64,000 nt of DNA from Variovorax flavidus (GTDB lineage Bacteria; Pseudomonadota; Gammaproteobacteria; Burkholderiales; Burkholderiaceae_C): assembly GCF_030317145.1 (NCBI RefSeq), contig NZ_JASZYE010000001.1, positions 1,488,001-1,552,000 on the forward strand. The letters run 5' to 3'. The position numbers and the translations under genes were made by a program. Positions 1 through 7,921 of this stretch are shown piece by piece. Positions within the stretch are counted from its first letter, which is position 1. Every line of letters begins with the position of its first letter. Below the pieces are notes generated by a model. That model saw only the letters and a program-made list of their open reading frames with translations, was not told the origin of the DNA and did no database searches.

Positions 1-221
1 GTCTTGCTTTCGCGGCGCCCCATTGCTGCGGTATGGGCCTTGGCAGGTGCAATGTGGGACGACAAGGCTGCCGCGCCATCCAGCCGCTGCAGCCACAGCA
101 GATTGCCTGCGTCGTCGGCGATGGCGATGGTCACGGCCCAGTTGTTCTTCAGGGCCTCGGCTTCGGCGCCGGCGGCGATCGCCTTGACATCAGCGAGCTC
201 GAGGAATGACTTGGTCTTCAT
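1..221 (-). CDS. GlcG/HbpS-like (DUF336) heme-binding family protein, partial
   Basis: The gene runs off the left edge; only the first 73 codons are present, read leftwards from an ATG at 221. The visible N-terminus begins MKTKSFLELADVKAIAAGAE and continues through a VTIAIADDAGNLLWLQRLDGA stretch, which is the typical core of the GlcG/HbpS (DUF336) family: a helix that alternates small residues, then a beta-hairpin with D-x-x-G-N-L. Members are small soluble proteins, some of which bind heme or corrinoids; the role here is unknown. It is divergent from the BI-1 family gene at 389. The family assignment is from pattern recognition and the missing C-terminus cannot be checked. Confidence 0.75.
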   Translation of the reverse strand, partial: MKTKSFLELADVKAIAAGAEAEALKNNWAVTIAIADDAGNLLWLQRLDGAAALSSHIAPAKAHTAAMGRRESK

Positions 222-388
222 GATCTTTAGGGAAAAGTTGCGTAACCTTGAAGCATAGCGTTTGGCCCATCAAGAACCCTTGTCGGCGGTAGGAATATCC
301 GAACACAGGTCTTTCTGATACGTGGCCCTTGCAGCGTCCTAGAATGCGCCCCAACTGCAGTTTTGCAGCAACACCTGGAGTTTCAGCA
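222..388. other. Divergent intergenic region
   Basis: These 167 bases separate the left-edge GlcG-like gene (minus) from the BI-1 family gene (plus) and must hold both promoters. A GGAG at 377-380 is the ribosome binding site of the plus-strand gene. I see no convincing operator or RNA structure. Confidence 0.4.
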
Positions 389-1090
389 ATGAACGACCGC
401 GTCAACACCCTCGACACCTCCGTCGGCTACGGCCAGACGCTGCCGCAGGCAGACCGCCAGCGCGTCCTGCGCAATACCTACTGGTTGCTCGCCCTGAGCC
501 TGCTGCCCACCGTGCTCGGCGCATGGCTCGGCGTGGCCACCGGCATCACCCGATCGCTCGGCGGCGGGCTCGGCCTCATCGTGTTCATGGGCGGCGCCTT
601 CGGCTTCATGTTCGCGATCGAGAAGACCAAGAACTCGGCGGCCGGCGTGCCGGTGCTGCTGGCCTTCACCTTCTTCATGGGCCTGATGCTGTCGCGGCTG
701 ATCGCGATGGTGCTCGGCTTCAAGAATGGCTCGGAACTGATCATGACCGCCTTCGGCGGCACCGCCGGCGTATTCTTCCTGATGGCTTCGCTGGCCACGG
801 TGATCAAGCGCGACCTCTCCGGCATGGGCAAGTGGCTCTTTGTCGGTGCAATGGTCCTGATGGTCGGCGCCATCATCAACGTCTTCGTGGGTTCGAGCGC
901 CGGCATGATGGCAATCTCGGTCGCGGCGATCGGCATCTTCTCGGCCTTCATGCTGTACGACCTGAAGCAGATCATGGACGGCGGCGAAACCAACTACATC
1001 AGCGCGACGCTGGCGCTCTACCTCGATCTGTTCAACGTGTTCCAGAGCCTCCTGGCCCTGCTCGGCATCTTTGGCGGCGAGCGCGACTGA
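389..1090 (+). CDS. Bax inhibitor-1 (BI-1)/YccA family membrane protein
   Basis: A 233-residue integral membrane protein with about seven hydrophobic segments (starting near residues 32, 60, 90, 122, 150, 178 and 207). The C-terminus has the family signature around AFMLYDLKQIMDGGETNYIS and a final hydrophobic helix, as in E. coli YccA and YbhL. Family members are inner-membrane proteins; YccA modulates the FtsH protease and others act as pH-dependent calcium leak channels, so a stress role is possible but not shown here. The ATG at 389 is preferred over an in-frame upstream start because a GGAG lies 8 bases before it. A strong hairpin terminator follows at 1110. Confidence 0.88.
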   Translation: MNDRVNTLDTSVGYGQTLPQADRQRVLRNTYWLLALSLLPTVLGAWLGVATGITRSLGGGLGLIVFMGGAFGFMFAIEKTKNSAAGVPVLLAFTFFMGLMLSRLIAMVLGFKNGSELIMTAFGGTAGVFFLMASLATVIKRDLSGMGKWLFVGAMVLMVGAIINVFVGSSAGMMAISVAAIGIFSAFMLYDLKQIMDGGETNYISATLALYLDLFNVFQSLLALLGIFGGERD

Positions 1091-1109
1091 GAGCGTTCTC
1101 TTCTTGTCG

Positions 1110-1137
1110 AAAAGGGCCCCGAGGGGCCCTTTTTTCA
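1110..1137. terminator. Bidirectional Rho-independent terminator
   Basis: Inverted repeat AAAGGGCCC / GGGCCCTTT with a short CGAG loop, followed by a T run on the plus strand and preceded by an A run. It lies between the convergent BI-1 family gene and rlmD (whose stop is at 1135) and can serve both. Confidence 0.85.
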
Positions 1138-2571
1138 TGCCAGATCGAATACGGCGATCGACTCTACGTGCGAGGTGTGAGGGAACATGTTGACCACCCC
1201 CGCGAAGGTGCATCGATACCCCGCCTGGTGAACCAGCAGGCCCGCGTCACGCGCCAGCGTCGAGGGGTTGCAGCTCACATAGACGATCCGTTTGGGCGGA
1301 GCCCAGCCGCCCCGATGCAATTCGACCTGCTGGTGCAGATCCGCGAGCGCCTTGGCCAGAGCGAACGCGCCTTCGCGCGGCGGGTCGACAAGCCACTTTT
1401 CCGCGGCGCCGTCTGCCACGAGCATCGCCGGCGTCATCTCGAAGAGATTGCGCGCAACGAAGCTCGTCGGCGCAAGTGCGCGCCGCCCGGGCACCGCGGG
1501 GCGATTGCGCTCGTAGTTGTCCGTGGCACGCGCCACCAGCGTGTCGCTGCCTTCGATGCCCAGCACCTCCCGCGCCCGGCTCGCCAACGGCAAGGTGAAG
1601 TTGCCCAGACCGCAAAACCAGTCGATCACACGTTCGTCGGGCTGCACATCGAGCAGCCGCAAGGCGCGGCCGACCAGCACACGATTGATGTGGGGATTGA
1701 CCTGCGTGAAGTCGGTCGGCTTGAAAGGCATCGTGACGCCGAATTCGGGGAGCCCGTACGCCAGCGCTTCTCCGCCCTCCTCCAGTAGCTTAACGGTCTC
1801 GGGTCCCTTGGATTGCAGCCACCACTGGACGCCTTCGTTCTTGGACGCAAACGCCTTGAGTCGCGCCACGTCGGCATCGGACAGCGGCTCCAGGTGCCTC
1901 AGCACCAGGGCGATCACACCCAGGCGGCCCGTGCCATCCGGCGAGTCGCCGCAGGCCAGTTCAATCTGCGGGCAGGTCTCGCGCGCGTCCATCGAGCCGA
2001 TCAATTCGCGCAAGGGCAGGAGCATGTCGCTGACCTGCGCCGGCAAGACGGGACACACCTTCATGTCCGCCAGATAGCGGCTCTTGCGCTCGTGGAAGCC
2101 GATGAGAACCGTGCCCTTCTTCACCACGTGACGCACGGAAAGGCGCGCGCGATAGCGATAGTGCCAGGCGGGCCCTTCAAGCGGCCGCAACACGTTCTCG
2201 GGCCGCACCTTGCCGAGGTGCCAGAGGTTGTCCTCGAGCGAACGCTGCTTCACCGCGACTTGCGCAGCCGCATCGAGGTGCTGCATCTTGCAGCCCCCGC
2301 AGGCACCTGCATGCAAGCCGAAGTGCGGGCACCCTGGCCGCACGCGCTGCGATGATTCGCGGGCGATCGCCGTCACGGTACCTTGCTCCCAGTTGTTCTT
2401 CTTGCGGTGCACGTTGAACTGCACTTCTTCGAAGGGCAAGGCGCCTTCGATGAACACCACCATGCCGTCGGCCTTGTGCGCCACGCCCTGCGCATCCAGG
2501 TCGAGCGACTCGACTTGCAGCCACTCATCGCGGGGGCGCTGCGCTTCTTTCTTTTCTATCGATTCCGTCAT
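1135..2571 (-). CDS. rlmD: 23S rRNA (uracil-1939-C5)-methyltransferase RlmD
   Basis: A 478-residue enzyme that methylates U1939 of 23S rRNA using S-adenosylmethionine. It has an N-terminal TRAM-like RNA-binding domain (about 14-75), an iron-sulfur cysteine set (C81, C91, C94 and C173), a SAM-binding loop at 317-330 ([14 protein letters not shown]), the DPPR motif at 396-399, and the catalytic cysteine C434 in [11 protein letters not shown]. The spacing C81-x9-C91-x2-C94 is four residues longer than the C-x5-C-x2-C of E. coli RlmD because of a small His/Ala/Gly insertion. It lies 42 bases downstream of rpoS on the same strand. The cysteine and nucleophile motifs fit RlmD better than the paralogues TrmA or RlmC. 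Confidence 0.93.
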   Translation of the reverse strand: MTESIEKKEAQRPRDEWLQVESLDLDAQGVAHKADGMVVFIEGALPFEEVQFNVHRKKNNWEQGTVTAIARESSQRVRPGCPHFGLHAGACGGCKMQHLDAAAQVAVKQRSLEDNLWHLGKVRPENVLRPLEGPAWHYRYRARLSVRHVVKKGTVLIGFHERKSRYLADMKVCPVLPAQVSDMLLPLRELIGSMDARETCPQIELACGDSPDGTGRLGVIALVLRHLEPLSDADVARLKAFASKNEGVQWWLQSKGPETVKLLEEGGEALAYGLPEFGVTMPFKPTDFTQVNPHINRVLVGRALRLLDVQPDERVIDWFCGLGNFTLPLASRAREVLGIEGSDTLVARATDNYERNRPAVPGRRALAPTSFVARNLFEMTPAMLVADGAAEKWLVDPPREGAFALAKALADLHQQVELHRGGWAPPKRIVYVSCNPSTLARDAGLLVHQAGYRCTFAGVVNMFPHTSHVESIAVFDLA

Positions 2572-2613
2572 GCCTGGATTGTCTCAGGCTGCAGGGAGCT
2601 CGGTCCTCGCAGC

Positions 2614-3654
2614 CTAGAGGAGCGCGTCCCGCTGCACGCCTGCGCGCGCCAGTTGCCGGCGCATCTTGGCCAGCGCCTCGTTCTGAATCTGCCGGACACG
2701 TTCGCGGGTCAATCCAAGACGAACGCTCAGCACTTCCAGCGTCTCCGGATCGCGATCATGCAGGCCGTAGCGGCCTTCGAGCACTTCGCGTTCACGCTCG
2801 GTCAACACCAGGATCCATTGATCGAGCAGCTTCTCGACCTCGTGGGTCTGCGTCACGCCGGTGGGATCGCCGCCTTCGTCATCCGACGCCACGGTGTCCG
2901 CCAGCGTGAAGCTGTCGTCGCCGCGCTCGCCGCCGGCGTCGAGCGAGCGTGGCGCTTCGGCGAGCGCCATCAGGTCCGCCACATCCTGCACCTCGCGGCC
3001 GAGCAGCGCGGCGACGTCCTCGACGCGCACGCCGTCAGGCCGACGGGCGATGAATTCGGGGTCGCCTTCCAACGCACGACGCGCACGCATCACCTGCTGC
3101 AACTCGCGCACCACGTGCACCGGCAAGCGGATGGCACGCGCCTGCATCATCGCCGCGCGCTCAATCGATTGCCGAATCCACCAGGTTGCATAGGTCGAGA
3201 AGCGAAAGCCGCGCTCCGGTTCGAATTTGTTGATCGCATGCATCAGACCGAGGTTGCCCTCCTCGATCAGATCCGCCATCGGCACGCCCCGCCCAAGGTA
3301 GGACTTGGCGATGTTGACGACGAGCCGCAGGTTGTGCTCGATCATCGATTGCCGCGCTGCGAAATCGCCGCTGCGCGCGGCGCAGGCCGTTCGATATTCT
3401 TCATCGGGCGTGAACAGCTGCGTGCGCCGGATCTCGCGCAGATAGATCGTCAATGAGTCGCCGCCGTCACCGCCGAGATCGGCTGGTATCGCTTCGCGGG
3501 GATTCTCGTTGAGGCCCTCGCCGGCGGTGCGGTCCACTGTGCCCCGCATGGGGATCGAAGACTCCGAAGCGTTCGATGATTCGAAGCCCGAGGTGCCGCC
3601 GTTGCCCGCCACTCGCCGCACGACCGGGGTGCGATGAAGGCGGGAGGCGGTCAT
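2614..3654 (-). CDS. rpoS: RNA polymerase sigma factor RpoS (sigma-38)
   Basis: A 346-residue sigma-70 family protein for the general stress and stationary-phase response. Region 2 contains MADLIEEGNLGLMHAINKFE and [20 protein letters not shown] followed by ARAIRLPVHVV, which is the RpoS rather than RpoD form; region 4 ends with LGLTRERVRQIQNEALAKMR. It lacks the long region 1.1 of RpoD, which is present separately in this window at 33741. The ATG at 3654 lies 4 bases after the nlpD stop, so translation is probably coupled; an upstream in-frame extension would overlap nlpD and is not credible. The order surE-pcm-nlpD-rpoS is conserved across proteobacteria, where a major rpoS promoter often lies inside nlpD. 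Confidence 0.95.
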   Translation of the reverse strand: MTASRLHRTPVVRRVAGNGGTSGFESSNASESSIPMRGTVDRTAGEGLNENPREAIPADLGGDGGDSLTIYLREIRRTQLFTPDEEYRTACAARSGDFAARQSMIEHNLRLVVNIAKSYLGRGVPMADLIEEGNLGLMHAINKFEPERGFRFSTYATWWIRQSIERAAMMQARAIRLPVHVVRELQQVMRARRALEGDPEFIARRPDGVRVEDVAALLGREVQDVADLMALAEAPRSLDAGGERGDDSFTLADTVASDDEGGDPTGVTQTHEVEKLLDQWILVLTEREREVLEGRYGLHDRDPETLEVLSVRLGLTRERVRQIQNEALAKMRRQLARAGVQRDALL

Positions 3655-3658
3655 GACG

Positions 3659-4627
3659 CTAGCGCGCTGGCAGGTACCGCGCCGGATCGACCGGCTTGCC
3701 CTGACGGCGGATTTCGAAGTGCAGCTTGACGCGGTCTGCGTCGCTGTTGCCCATCTCGGCAATCTTCTGCCCCTTCTGCACCGACTGATCTTCCTTGACC
3801 AGCAGCGTACGGTTGTGCGCGTAGGCGGTCAGGTAGGTGTTGTTGTGCTTCAGGATGATGAGATTGCCGTAGCCGCGCAGTCCCGCGCCCGCGTAGACGA
3901 CGCGACCATCGGCTGCCGCGAGGACCGAATCGCCCGCCTTGCCGCTGATATCGAGCCCCTTGTTCTTGGCCTCGTCGAAACCCGCGATCAATGAACCCTG
4001 GGCAGGCCAGATCCAGCCTACGTCCTCATCCCCGGAGGCCGAGGCAGCTGGCGGCGTTGGCGAAGCAGTGACCGGCGGAGTCGGCTTGGTCGCCGCGCTC
4101 GTGGTGGCGCCAGGAGTTGCCGCAGCCCCAGCTGCAGCCGCAGCCGCGGTGGCCGCAGTCGCAGGTGCGACGATCGGTTGCGTCACCGGGCGCGTGACGA
4201 CGCCGGACGCATCGGTCGTTGCGGGCGCCGTCGCTGCCGTAGCCGTGCCGCCAACGGGCGGAATCACGCGGAGCACCTGGCCCACTTCGATCAGGTCAGG
4301 ATTGTCGAGATTGTTCCAACGCGCGATGTTCTGCCAGGTCTGACCGGTTTCCGTGCCGATGCGACGGATGGTGTCACCCGGACGCACCGCGTAATAGCCG
4401 GGCTTTCCGTAGTTCTCGATGCCCGCCAGCGGCTTGCCGTTGGCATCCGTGGTGATCGGCGGCACACCAGGAAGAGTTGCTCCGTTGGTGGCTGCAACCG
4501 GCGTACGAGTCATGGTGCCGCGGTCTTCGACTGGCACCGGACCACGCGGTGCACCACAACCCGCAATCACGAGCGAAACCACCAGCGTCATGCCGGCAAG
4601 CCAGCCCCGATTGCCAATACCCTGCAT
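3659..4627 (-). CDS. nlpD: Murein hydrolase activator NlpD (LysM + LytM lipoprotein)
   Basis: A 322-residue outer-membrane lipoprotein. It has a signal peptide with lipobox ending VIAGC (C24), a LysM peptidoglycan-binding domain (about 79-123), an Ala/Thr/Pro-rich linker, and a C-terminal LytM/M23 domain. The first metal-binding histidine of active M23 peptidases is missing (the site reads NKGLDISG), as in E. coli NlpD, which activates the amidase AmiC rather than cutting murein itself. The start at ATG 4627 is chosen because AAGGAAG lies just upstream; a TTG 15 bases earlier sits inside that ribosome binding site. It lies between pcm and rpoS on the same strand. Confidence 0.93.
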   Translation of the reverse strand: MQGIGNRGWLAGMTLVVSLVIAGCGAPRGPVPVEDRGTMTRTPVAATNGATLPGVPPITTDANGKPLAGIENYGKPGYYAVRPGDTIRRIGTETGQTWQNIARWNNLDNPDLIEVGQVLRVIPPVGGTATAATAPATTDASGVVTRPVTQPIVAPATAATAAAAAAGAAATPGATTSAATKPTPPVTASPTPPAASASGDEDVGWIWPAQGSLIAGFDEAKNKGLDISGKAGDSVLAAADGRVVYAGAGLRGYGNLIILKHNNTYLTAYAHNRTLLVKEDQSVQKGQKIAEMGNSDADRVKLHFEIRRQGKPVDPARYLPAR

Positions 4628-4638
4628 GTGTTCTTCCT

Positions 4639-5418
4639 TCAAGCAATTCCCGATTTTAGGGGGACAAAGTGAACCGCCTCAAGAATGCGACGCTCGGCGC
4701 CGCGTGCGGTTTTATCAATGACAACCAGGGCCTGGCCGCCCGTTGCGGATTGCGTCGGAGCGACGATTCTTCCGCCCACCGCCAACTGCGCGATCCATGC
4801 CTCCGGCACGGCCTCGCCGCCCGCCGCAGCGATGATTCCGGCATAGGGCGCGCCCTTGGCGTACCCGATCATCCCGTCGCCAAGCAACAGATGAACCGTT
4901 GCCAATCTGAAGGGACGAAGGTTCGCGCGCGCTCGCTCGTGCAACCCTCGCAAGCGCTCGATGCTGTAGACCTCCGAGGCGACGTGGCTGAGCACTGCGG
5001 CCTGGTAGCCGCAGCCGGTACCGATCTCGAGCACTCGTCCGAGTCGATCGCCGGGCTTGCCCGCCAATGCAGGCGCACCGAGCAGCAATTCGATCATGCG
5101 TGCAACTACATTGGGCTTCGAGATGGTCTGGCCCAGCCCGATCGGGAGGCTCGTGTCTTCGTACGCCTGATTGACCAGTGCACTATCCACGAACAGGTGC
5201 CGCTCCACCGTGCCCATCGCGCGCAGCACGCGCGCGTCGGCAATTCCTTGTGCGGCCAGACGCTGGACCATCCGCGCACGGACCGCATCCGACGCCATCG
5301 AGGGTGTCGTGCTGTGGACCGTCGGTTTGGCAGGCACCGCGGGAAGACGCCCGCGCGTCGCCGCAGAAGCCGTGGGCGTCAGCCGCACGGGAAACCCCGG
5401 GCGTTGGCCTGCTGCCAT
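4639..5418 (-). CDS. pcm: Protein-L-isoaspartate O-methyltransferase
   Basis: A 259-residue SAM-dependent repair enzyme that methylates L-isoaspartyl residues in aged proteins. The core carries the PIMT signature MVQRLAAQGIADARVLRAMG, the substrate loop DTSLPIGLGQTISKP, and SAM motif I, VLEIGTGCGYQAAVLSHVAS. It is about 45 residues longer at the N-terminus than the E. coli protein; that Pro/Thr/Ala-rich extension may be real or a start may lie at Met42 (SMASDAVRARM). The ATG at 5418 is separated by one base from the surE stop (TGACATG), which suggests translational coupling and supports the long form. Confidence 0.93.
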   Translation of the reverse strand: MAAGQRPGFPVRLTPTASAATRGRLPAVPAKPTVHSTTPSMASDAVRARMVQRLAAQGIADARVLRAMGTVERHLFVDSALVNQAYEDTSLPIGLGQTISKPNVVARMIELLLGAPALAGKPGDRLGRVLEIGTGCGYQAAVLSHVASEVYSIERLRGLHERARANLRPFRLATVHLLLGDGMIGYAKGAPYAGIIAAAGGEAVPEAWIAQLAVGGRIVAPTQSATGGQALVVIDKTARGAERRILEAVHFVPLKSGIA

Positions 5419-5419
5419 G

Positions 5420-6184
5420 TCAGGAGCGCTCGCCGAGGCGGGCCACCGTGTCGCGCCACTGTCCCAGATTGGCGTGATCGGTCAGATCGATCTGCAATGG
5501 GGTCAGCGCGATGTGGCCGGCCGCCGTCGCATGGAAGTCGGTGCCCTCGCCGCTGTCCTTTGCTCCGCCCGCGCCGGCAATCCAGTACATCGTCTCGCCG
5601 CGAGGGCTGTCCTGCGTGATGACTTTCTCCGCGGCATGGCGGCGACCCAATCGGCACACCTGGACTGATTTCAGTTCGTCGAAAGGAAGATTCGGCACAT
5701 TGACGTTGAGCAGGAATGCGTTGCCACCCAGCATCTGCTCCCGTTCGATCTGCTCGACCAGTCGCCGCGCTGCGCGGGCCGCGGCGTCAATGTGAGCCCA
5801 GCCCTTTTCGATCTGGGAGAAGGCGATCGCCGGAATACCGAACAGATAGGCTTCCATCGCGGCTCCGACAGTGCCCGAATAGATCGTGTCGTCGCCCATG
5901 TTGGCGCCGTTGTTGATGCCGGACACGACCAGATCGGGCCGATAGTCGAGCAAGCCCTTCAACGCGATGTGCACGCAATCGGCCGGCGTTCCGGTCACGT
6001 AGCGGAATCCGTTGTGAGCGGTGTGCACGTAAAGCGGTGCAGCCAGCGTGAGCGCATTCGACTTGGCGCTGTTGTTGTGCTCGGGCGCGACCACTTCGAC
6101 GTCGGCTATTTCCTTCAGTGCGTCGTGCAATGCGACGATGCCCGGAGCCTGGAAACCGTCGTCGTTCGAAATAAGTATCTTCAT
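5420..6184 (-). CDS. surE: 5'/3'-nucleotidase SurE
   Basis: A 254-residue metal-dependent nucleoside monophosphatase and exopolyphosphatase important for survival in stationary phase. The metal site is visible: D8 and D9 in MKILISNDDG, S39 in EHNNSAKSN, and N91/N92 in VSGINNGANMG. Length and start match the family. It is the first gene of the surE-pcm-nlpD-rpoS minus-strand run; its promoter should lie in the 125 bases before the divergent oxidoreductase gene at 6310. Confidence 0.95.
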   Translation of the reverse strand: MKILISNDDGFQAPGIVALHDALKEIADVEVVAPEHNNSAKSNALTLAAPLYVHTAHNGFRYVTGTPADCVHIALKGLLDYRPDLVVSGINNGANMGDDTIYSGTVGAAMEAYLFGIPAIAFSQIEKGWAHIDAAARAARRLVEQIEREQMLGGNAFLLNVNVPNLPFDELKSVQVCRLGRRHAAEKVITQDSPRGETMYWIAGAGGAKDSGEGTDFHATAAGHIALTPLQIDLTDHANLGQWRDTVARLGERS

Positions 6185-6309
6185 GGCGTCTATCAGTGGG
6201 CGCGATTGTAGGCGGCGGGTGCGTCACGGCTGGGACAACACCGTTGGGACGCCCCGCCTATCATGGTCCGCATCCATTGCCCCCAGACTCATTGATAGGA
6301 GACACGAGC

Positions 6310-7296
6310 ATGCACGCATGGCTCTGCGAAAACCCCACCGGCGTCGACGCCCTCACGTGGAAGGAACTGCCAACCCCGACGCCTGGACCCGGACAGGTGC
6401 TGGTCGAAATCAAGGCGGCAAGCCTGAACTTTCCCGATCTGCTGATCGTGCAGAACAAATACCAGATCAAGCCGCCGCTGCCTTTCGTGCCGGGGTCCGA
6501 ATACGCCGGCGTGATCACCGCCGTGGGCGAAGGCGTCACGCATCTCAAGGTTGGGCAGAACGTTGCATGCCTGTCCGGCACCGGCGGTTTCGGAACGCAT
6601 ACGCTCGCCCCGGCTGCACTTTGCATGCCGCTTCCCGAAGGCTTCGGCTATGTCGATGCCGCCGCTTTCATCATGATTTACGCGACCTCCTGGCACGCAT
6701 TGATCGACCGCGCGCAATTGAAGGCTGGTGAAACGGTGCTCGTGCTCGGTGCAGCCGGCGGCGTCGGAACTGCAGCCATCCAGATCGCAAAAGCCGCGGG
6801 TGCCAAAGTCATCGCGGCCGCGTCGACCGATGAAAAATGCGAACTCTGCAAATCCATCGGTGCGGACATCACGATCAACTACACCACGCACGCGCTTCCG
6901 AACGGTTTTCGTGATGCGGTCAAAGCGGCAACCGATGGCAAAGGACCTGACGTCATTTACGACCCGGTCGGCGGCGAATTTGCCGAACCGGCGTTTCGTT
7001 CGATCGGCTGGCGCGGACGCTATCTGGTCGTCGGTTTCGCCGCAGGCCCCATTCCTTCGCTGCCTTTAAATTTGATGCTGCTCAAAGGTGCATCGCTGGT
7101 CGGCGTGTTCTGGGGCGATTTCGCCAAGCGCGAGCCCAAGGCCAACGCACAGATGATGGCCGAATTGGCCAAGTGGTACGGCCAGGGCAAGATCAAGCCC
7201 GTCATCGACAGCGCCGTACCGATGGCGGACCTCAAGGCGGCCTACGCCCACATGGGTTCACGCGGCGTCAAGGGCAAGCTGGTGCTGGTCAACTGA
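6310..7296 (+). CDS. NADPH:quinone oxidoreductase family protein (zinc-free MDR)
   Basis: A 328-residue medium-chain dehydrogenase/reductase of the quinone-oxidoreductase type. The N-terminal GroES-like domain holds FPDLLIVQNKYQIKPPLPFV and PGSEYAGVI; the NADPH-binding Rossmann fold holds VLVLGAAGGVGTAAIQIAKA near residues 143-162. No structural or catalytic zinc cysteine set is present, as expected for QOR-like members. The ATG at 6310 has AGGAGA about 7 bases upstream, which rules out the longer in-frame frame start at 6196. It stands alone, divergent from surE, and ends at a strong hairpin. The true substrate cannot be told from sequence. Confidence 0.87.
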   Translation: MHAWLCENPTGVDALTWKELPTPTPGPGQVLVEIKAASLNFPDLLIVQNKYQIKPPLPFVPGSEYAGVITAVGEGVTHLKVGQNVACLSGTGGFGTHTLAPAALCMPLPEGFGYVDAAAFIMIYATSWHALIDRAQLKAGETVLVLGAAGGVGTAAIQIAKAAGAKVIAAASTDEKCELCKSIGADITINYTTHALPNGFRDAVKAATDGKGPDVIYDPVGGEFAEPAFRSIGWRGRYLVVGFAAGPIPSLPLNLMLLKGASLVGVFWGDFAKREPKANAQMMAELAKWYGQGKIKPVIDSAVPMADLKAAYAHMGSRGVKGKLVLVN

Positions 7297-7312
7297 GGCA
7301 CACCAAGGCCAT

Positions 7313-7343
7313 AAAAAAAGCCCGCATGAGCGGGCTTTTTACT
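7313..7343. terminator. Bidirectional Rho-independent terminator
   Basis: Inverted repeat AAAAAGCCCGC / GCGGGCTTTTT with an ATGA loop, with an A run on one side and T run on the other. It separates the convergent quinone oxidoreductase and H-NS family genes. Confidence 0.85.
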
Positions 7344-7360
7344 TTGCCGAGTCGAAGGCT

Positions 7361-7699
7361 TTACTTGATCTCGAAGTCCGACAGCGATTTGCCAGCAGCC
7401 AGTGCCTCCGTGATCCAGCGCGGCTTGCGCCCACGGCCACCGGACCAGGTCTCACCGGTGGGGCTGCGGTACTTTGCAGCGGTCTTGGTGGCAACAACCC
7501 CTGCGCTGCGCTTGCCGACGCGCGCCGTGAGTTTGAGATCAGCTGCAGTCAAACCGTATTCAGCGATCTTCTTGCGCAGCTCCTCGATCACTCCAGAGCG
7601 CTCTTGATTTCTCAGCTCTTCAGCTTGCTTGCGCAATTGCGCAATCTGCTCGTCGTGCTTCTTGATCTGGGAATTGATGTCGGCAAGGGATGAGGCCAT
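7361..7699 (-). CDS. H-NS histone family DNA-binding protein
   Basis: A 112-residue nucleoid protein. The N-terminal half (about 1-55) is a charged coiled coil for oligomerisation (SQIKKHDEQIAQLRKQAEEL); the C-terminal domain has the H-NS DNA-binding signature YRSPTGETWSGGRGRKPRWI at about 77-96, with the minor-groove loop GGRGRKP. This is the Bordetella BpH3/Burkholderia type of H-NS, expected to silence AT-rich, often horizontally acquired, DNA. The ATG at 7699 has GAGGA about 9 bases upstream. Its promoter carries a perfect 9-bp palindrome at 7714-7739 that could be an operator. Confidence 0.9.
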   Translation of the reverse strand: MASSLADINSQIKKHDEQIAQLRKQAEELRNQERSGVIEELRKKIAEYGLTAADLKLTARVGKRSAGVVATKTAAKYRSPTGETWSGGRGRKPRWITEALAAGKSLSDFEIK

Positions 7700-7713
7700 C
7701 GGTGCTAATCCTC

Positions 7714-7739
7714 GAATTAGAAAGCGAAAATTCTAATTC
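7714..7739. promoter_or_regulatory. Perfect inverted repeat over the hns-like gene promoter
   Basis: Two perfect 9-bp arms, GAATTAGAA and TTCTAATTC, with an 8-base spacer, start 15 bases before the H-NS family start codon. On the minus strand a plausible promoter overlaps it: TTGCGG at 7757-7752, a 16-base spacer, and TAGAAT at 7735-7730. The palindrome therefore covers the -10 region and start site, as a repressor operator would. Function is inferred. Confidence 0.5.
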
Positions 7740-7770
7740 AAAAGTCAATTGCCGCAAGTACGACAGGCAC

Positions 7771-7804
7771 AAAAAAAAGCGCCGACCATTCGGTCGGCGC
7801 TTTT
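7771..7804 (-). terminator. Terminator downstream of tRNA-His
   Basis: Read on the minus strand: AAAAGCGCCGACC / GGTCGGCGCTTTT with a GAAT-type loop and a run of eight T. It follows the tRNA-His gene directly. Confidence 0.85.
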
Positions 7805-7817
7805 CGTCAATGAAGTT

Positions 7818-7893
7818 TGGGGTGGCTGATGGGACTCGAACCCACGACGACCAGAATCACAATCTGGGACTCTACCAGCTGAGCTACAGCCAC
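7818..7893 (-). tRNA. tRNA-His (GTG)
   Basis: Minus-strand cloverleaf with acceptor stem GTGGCTG / CAGCCAC, D-arm GCTCAGCTGGTAGAG, anticodon stem CCAGA-TTGTGAT-TCTGG with anticodon GTG, T-arm with GTTCGAA, and an encoded CCA at 7820-7818. The base before the 5' end is G (7894) and base 73 is C, the G-1:C73 pair that defines tRNA-His. It lies 28 bases after ppiD and is followed by a terminator. Confidence 0.97.
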
Positions 7894-7921
7894 CGCAGCC
7901 TGCAATTGTAGCGTGAAAAAA

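Noticed and set aside
4627..4642. TTG start of nlpD at 4642
   Set aside because: Its codons form the AAGGAAG ribosome site for the ATG at 4627.
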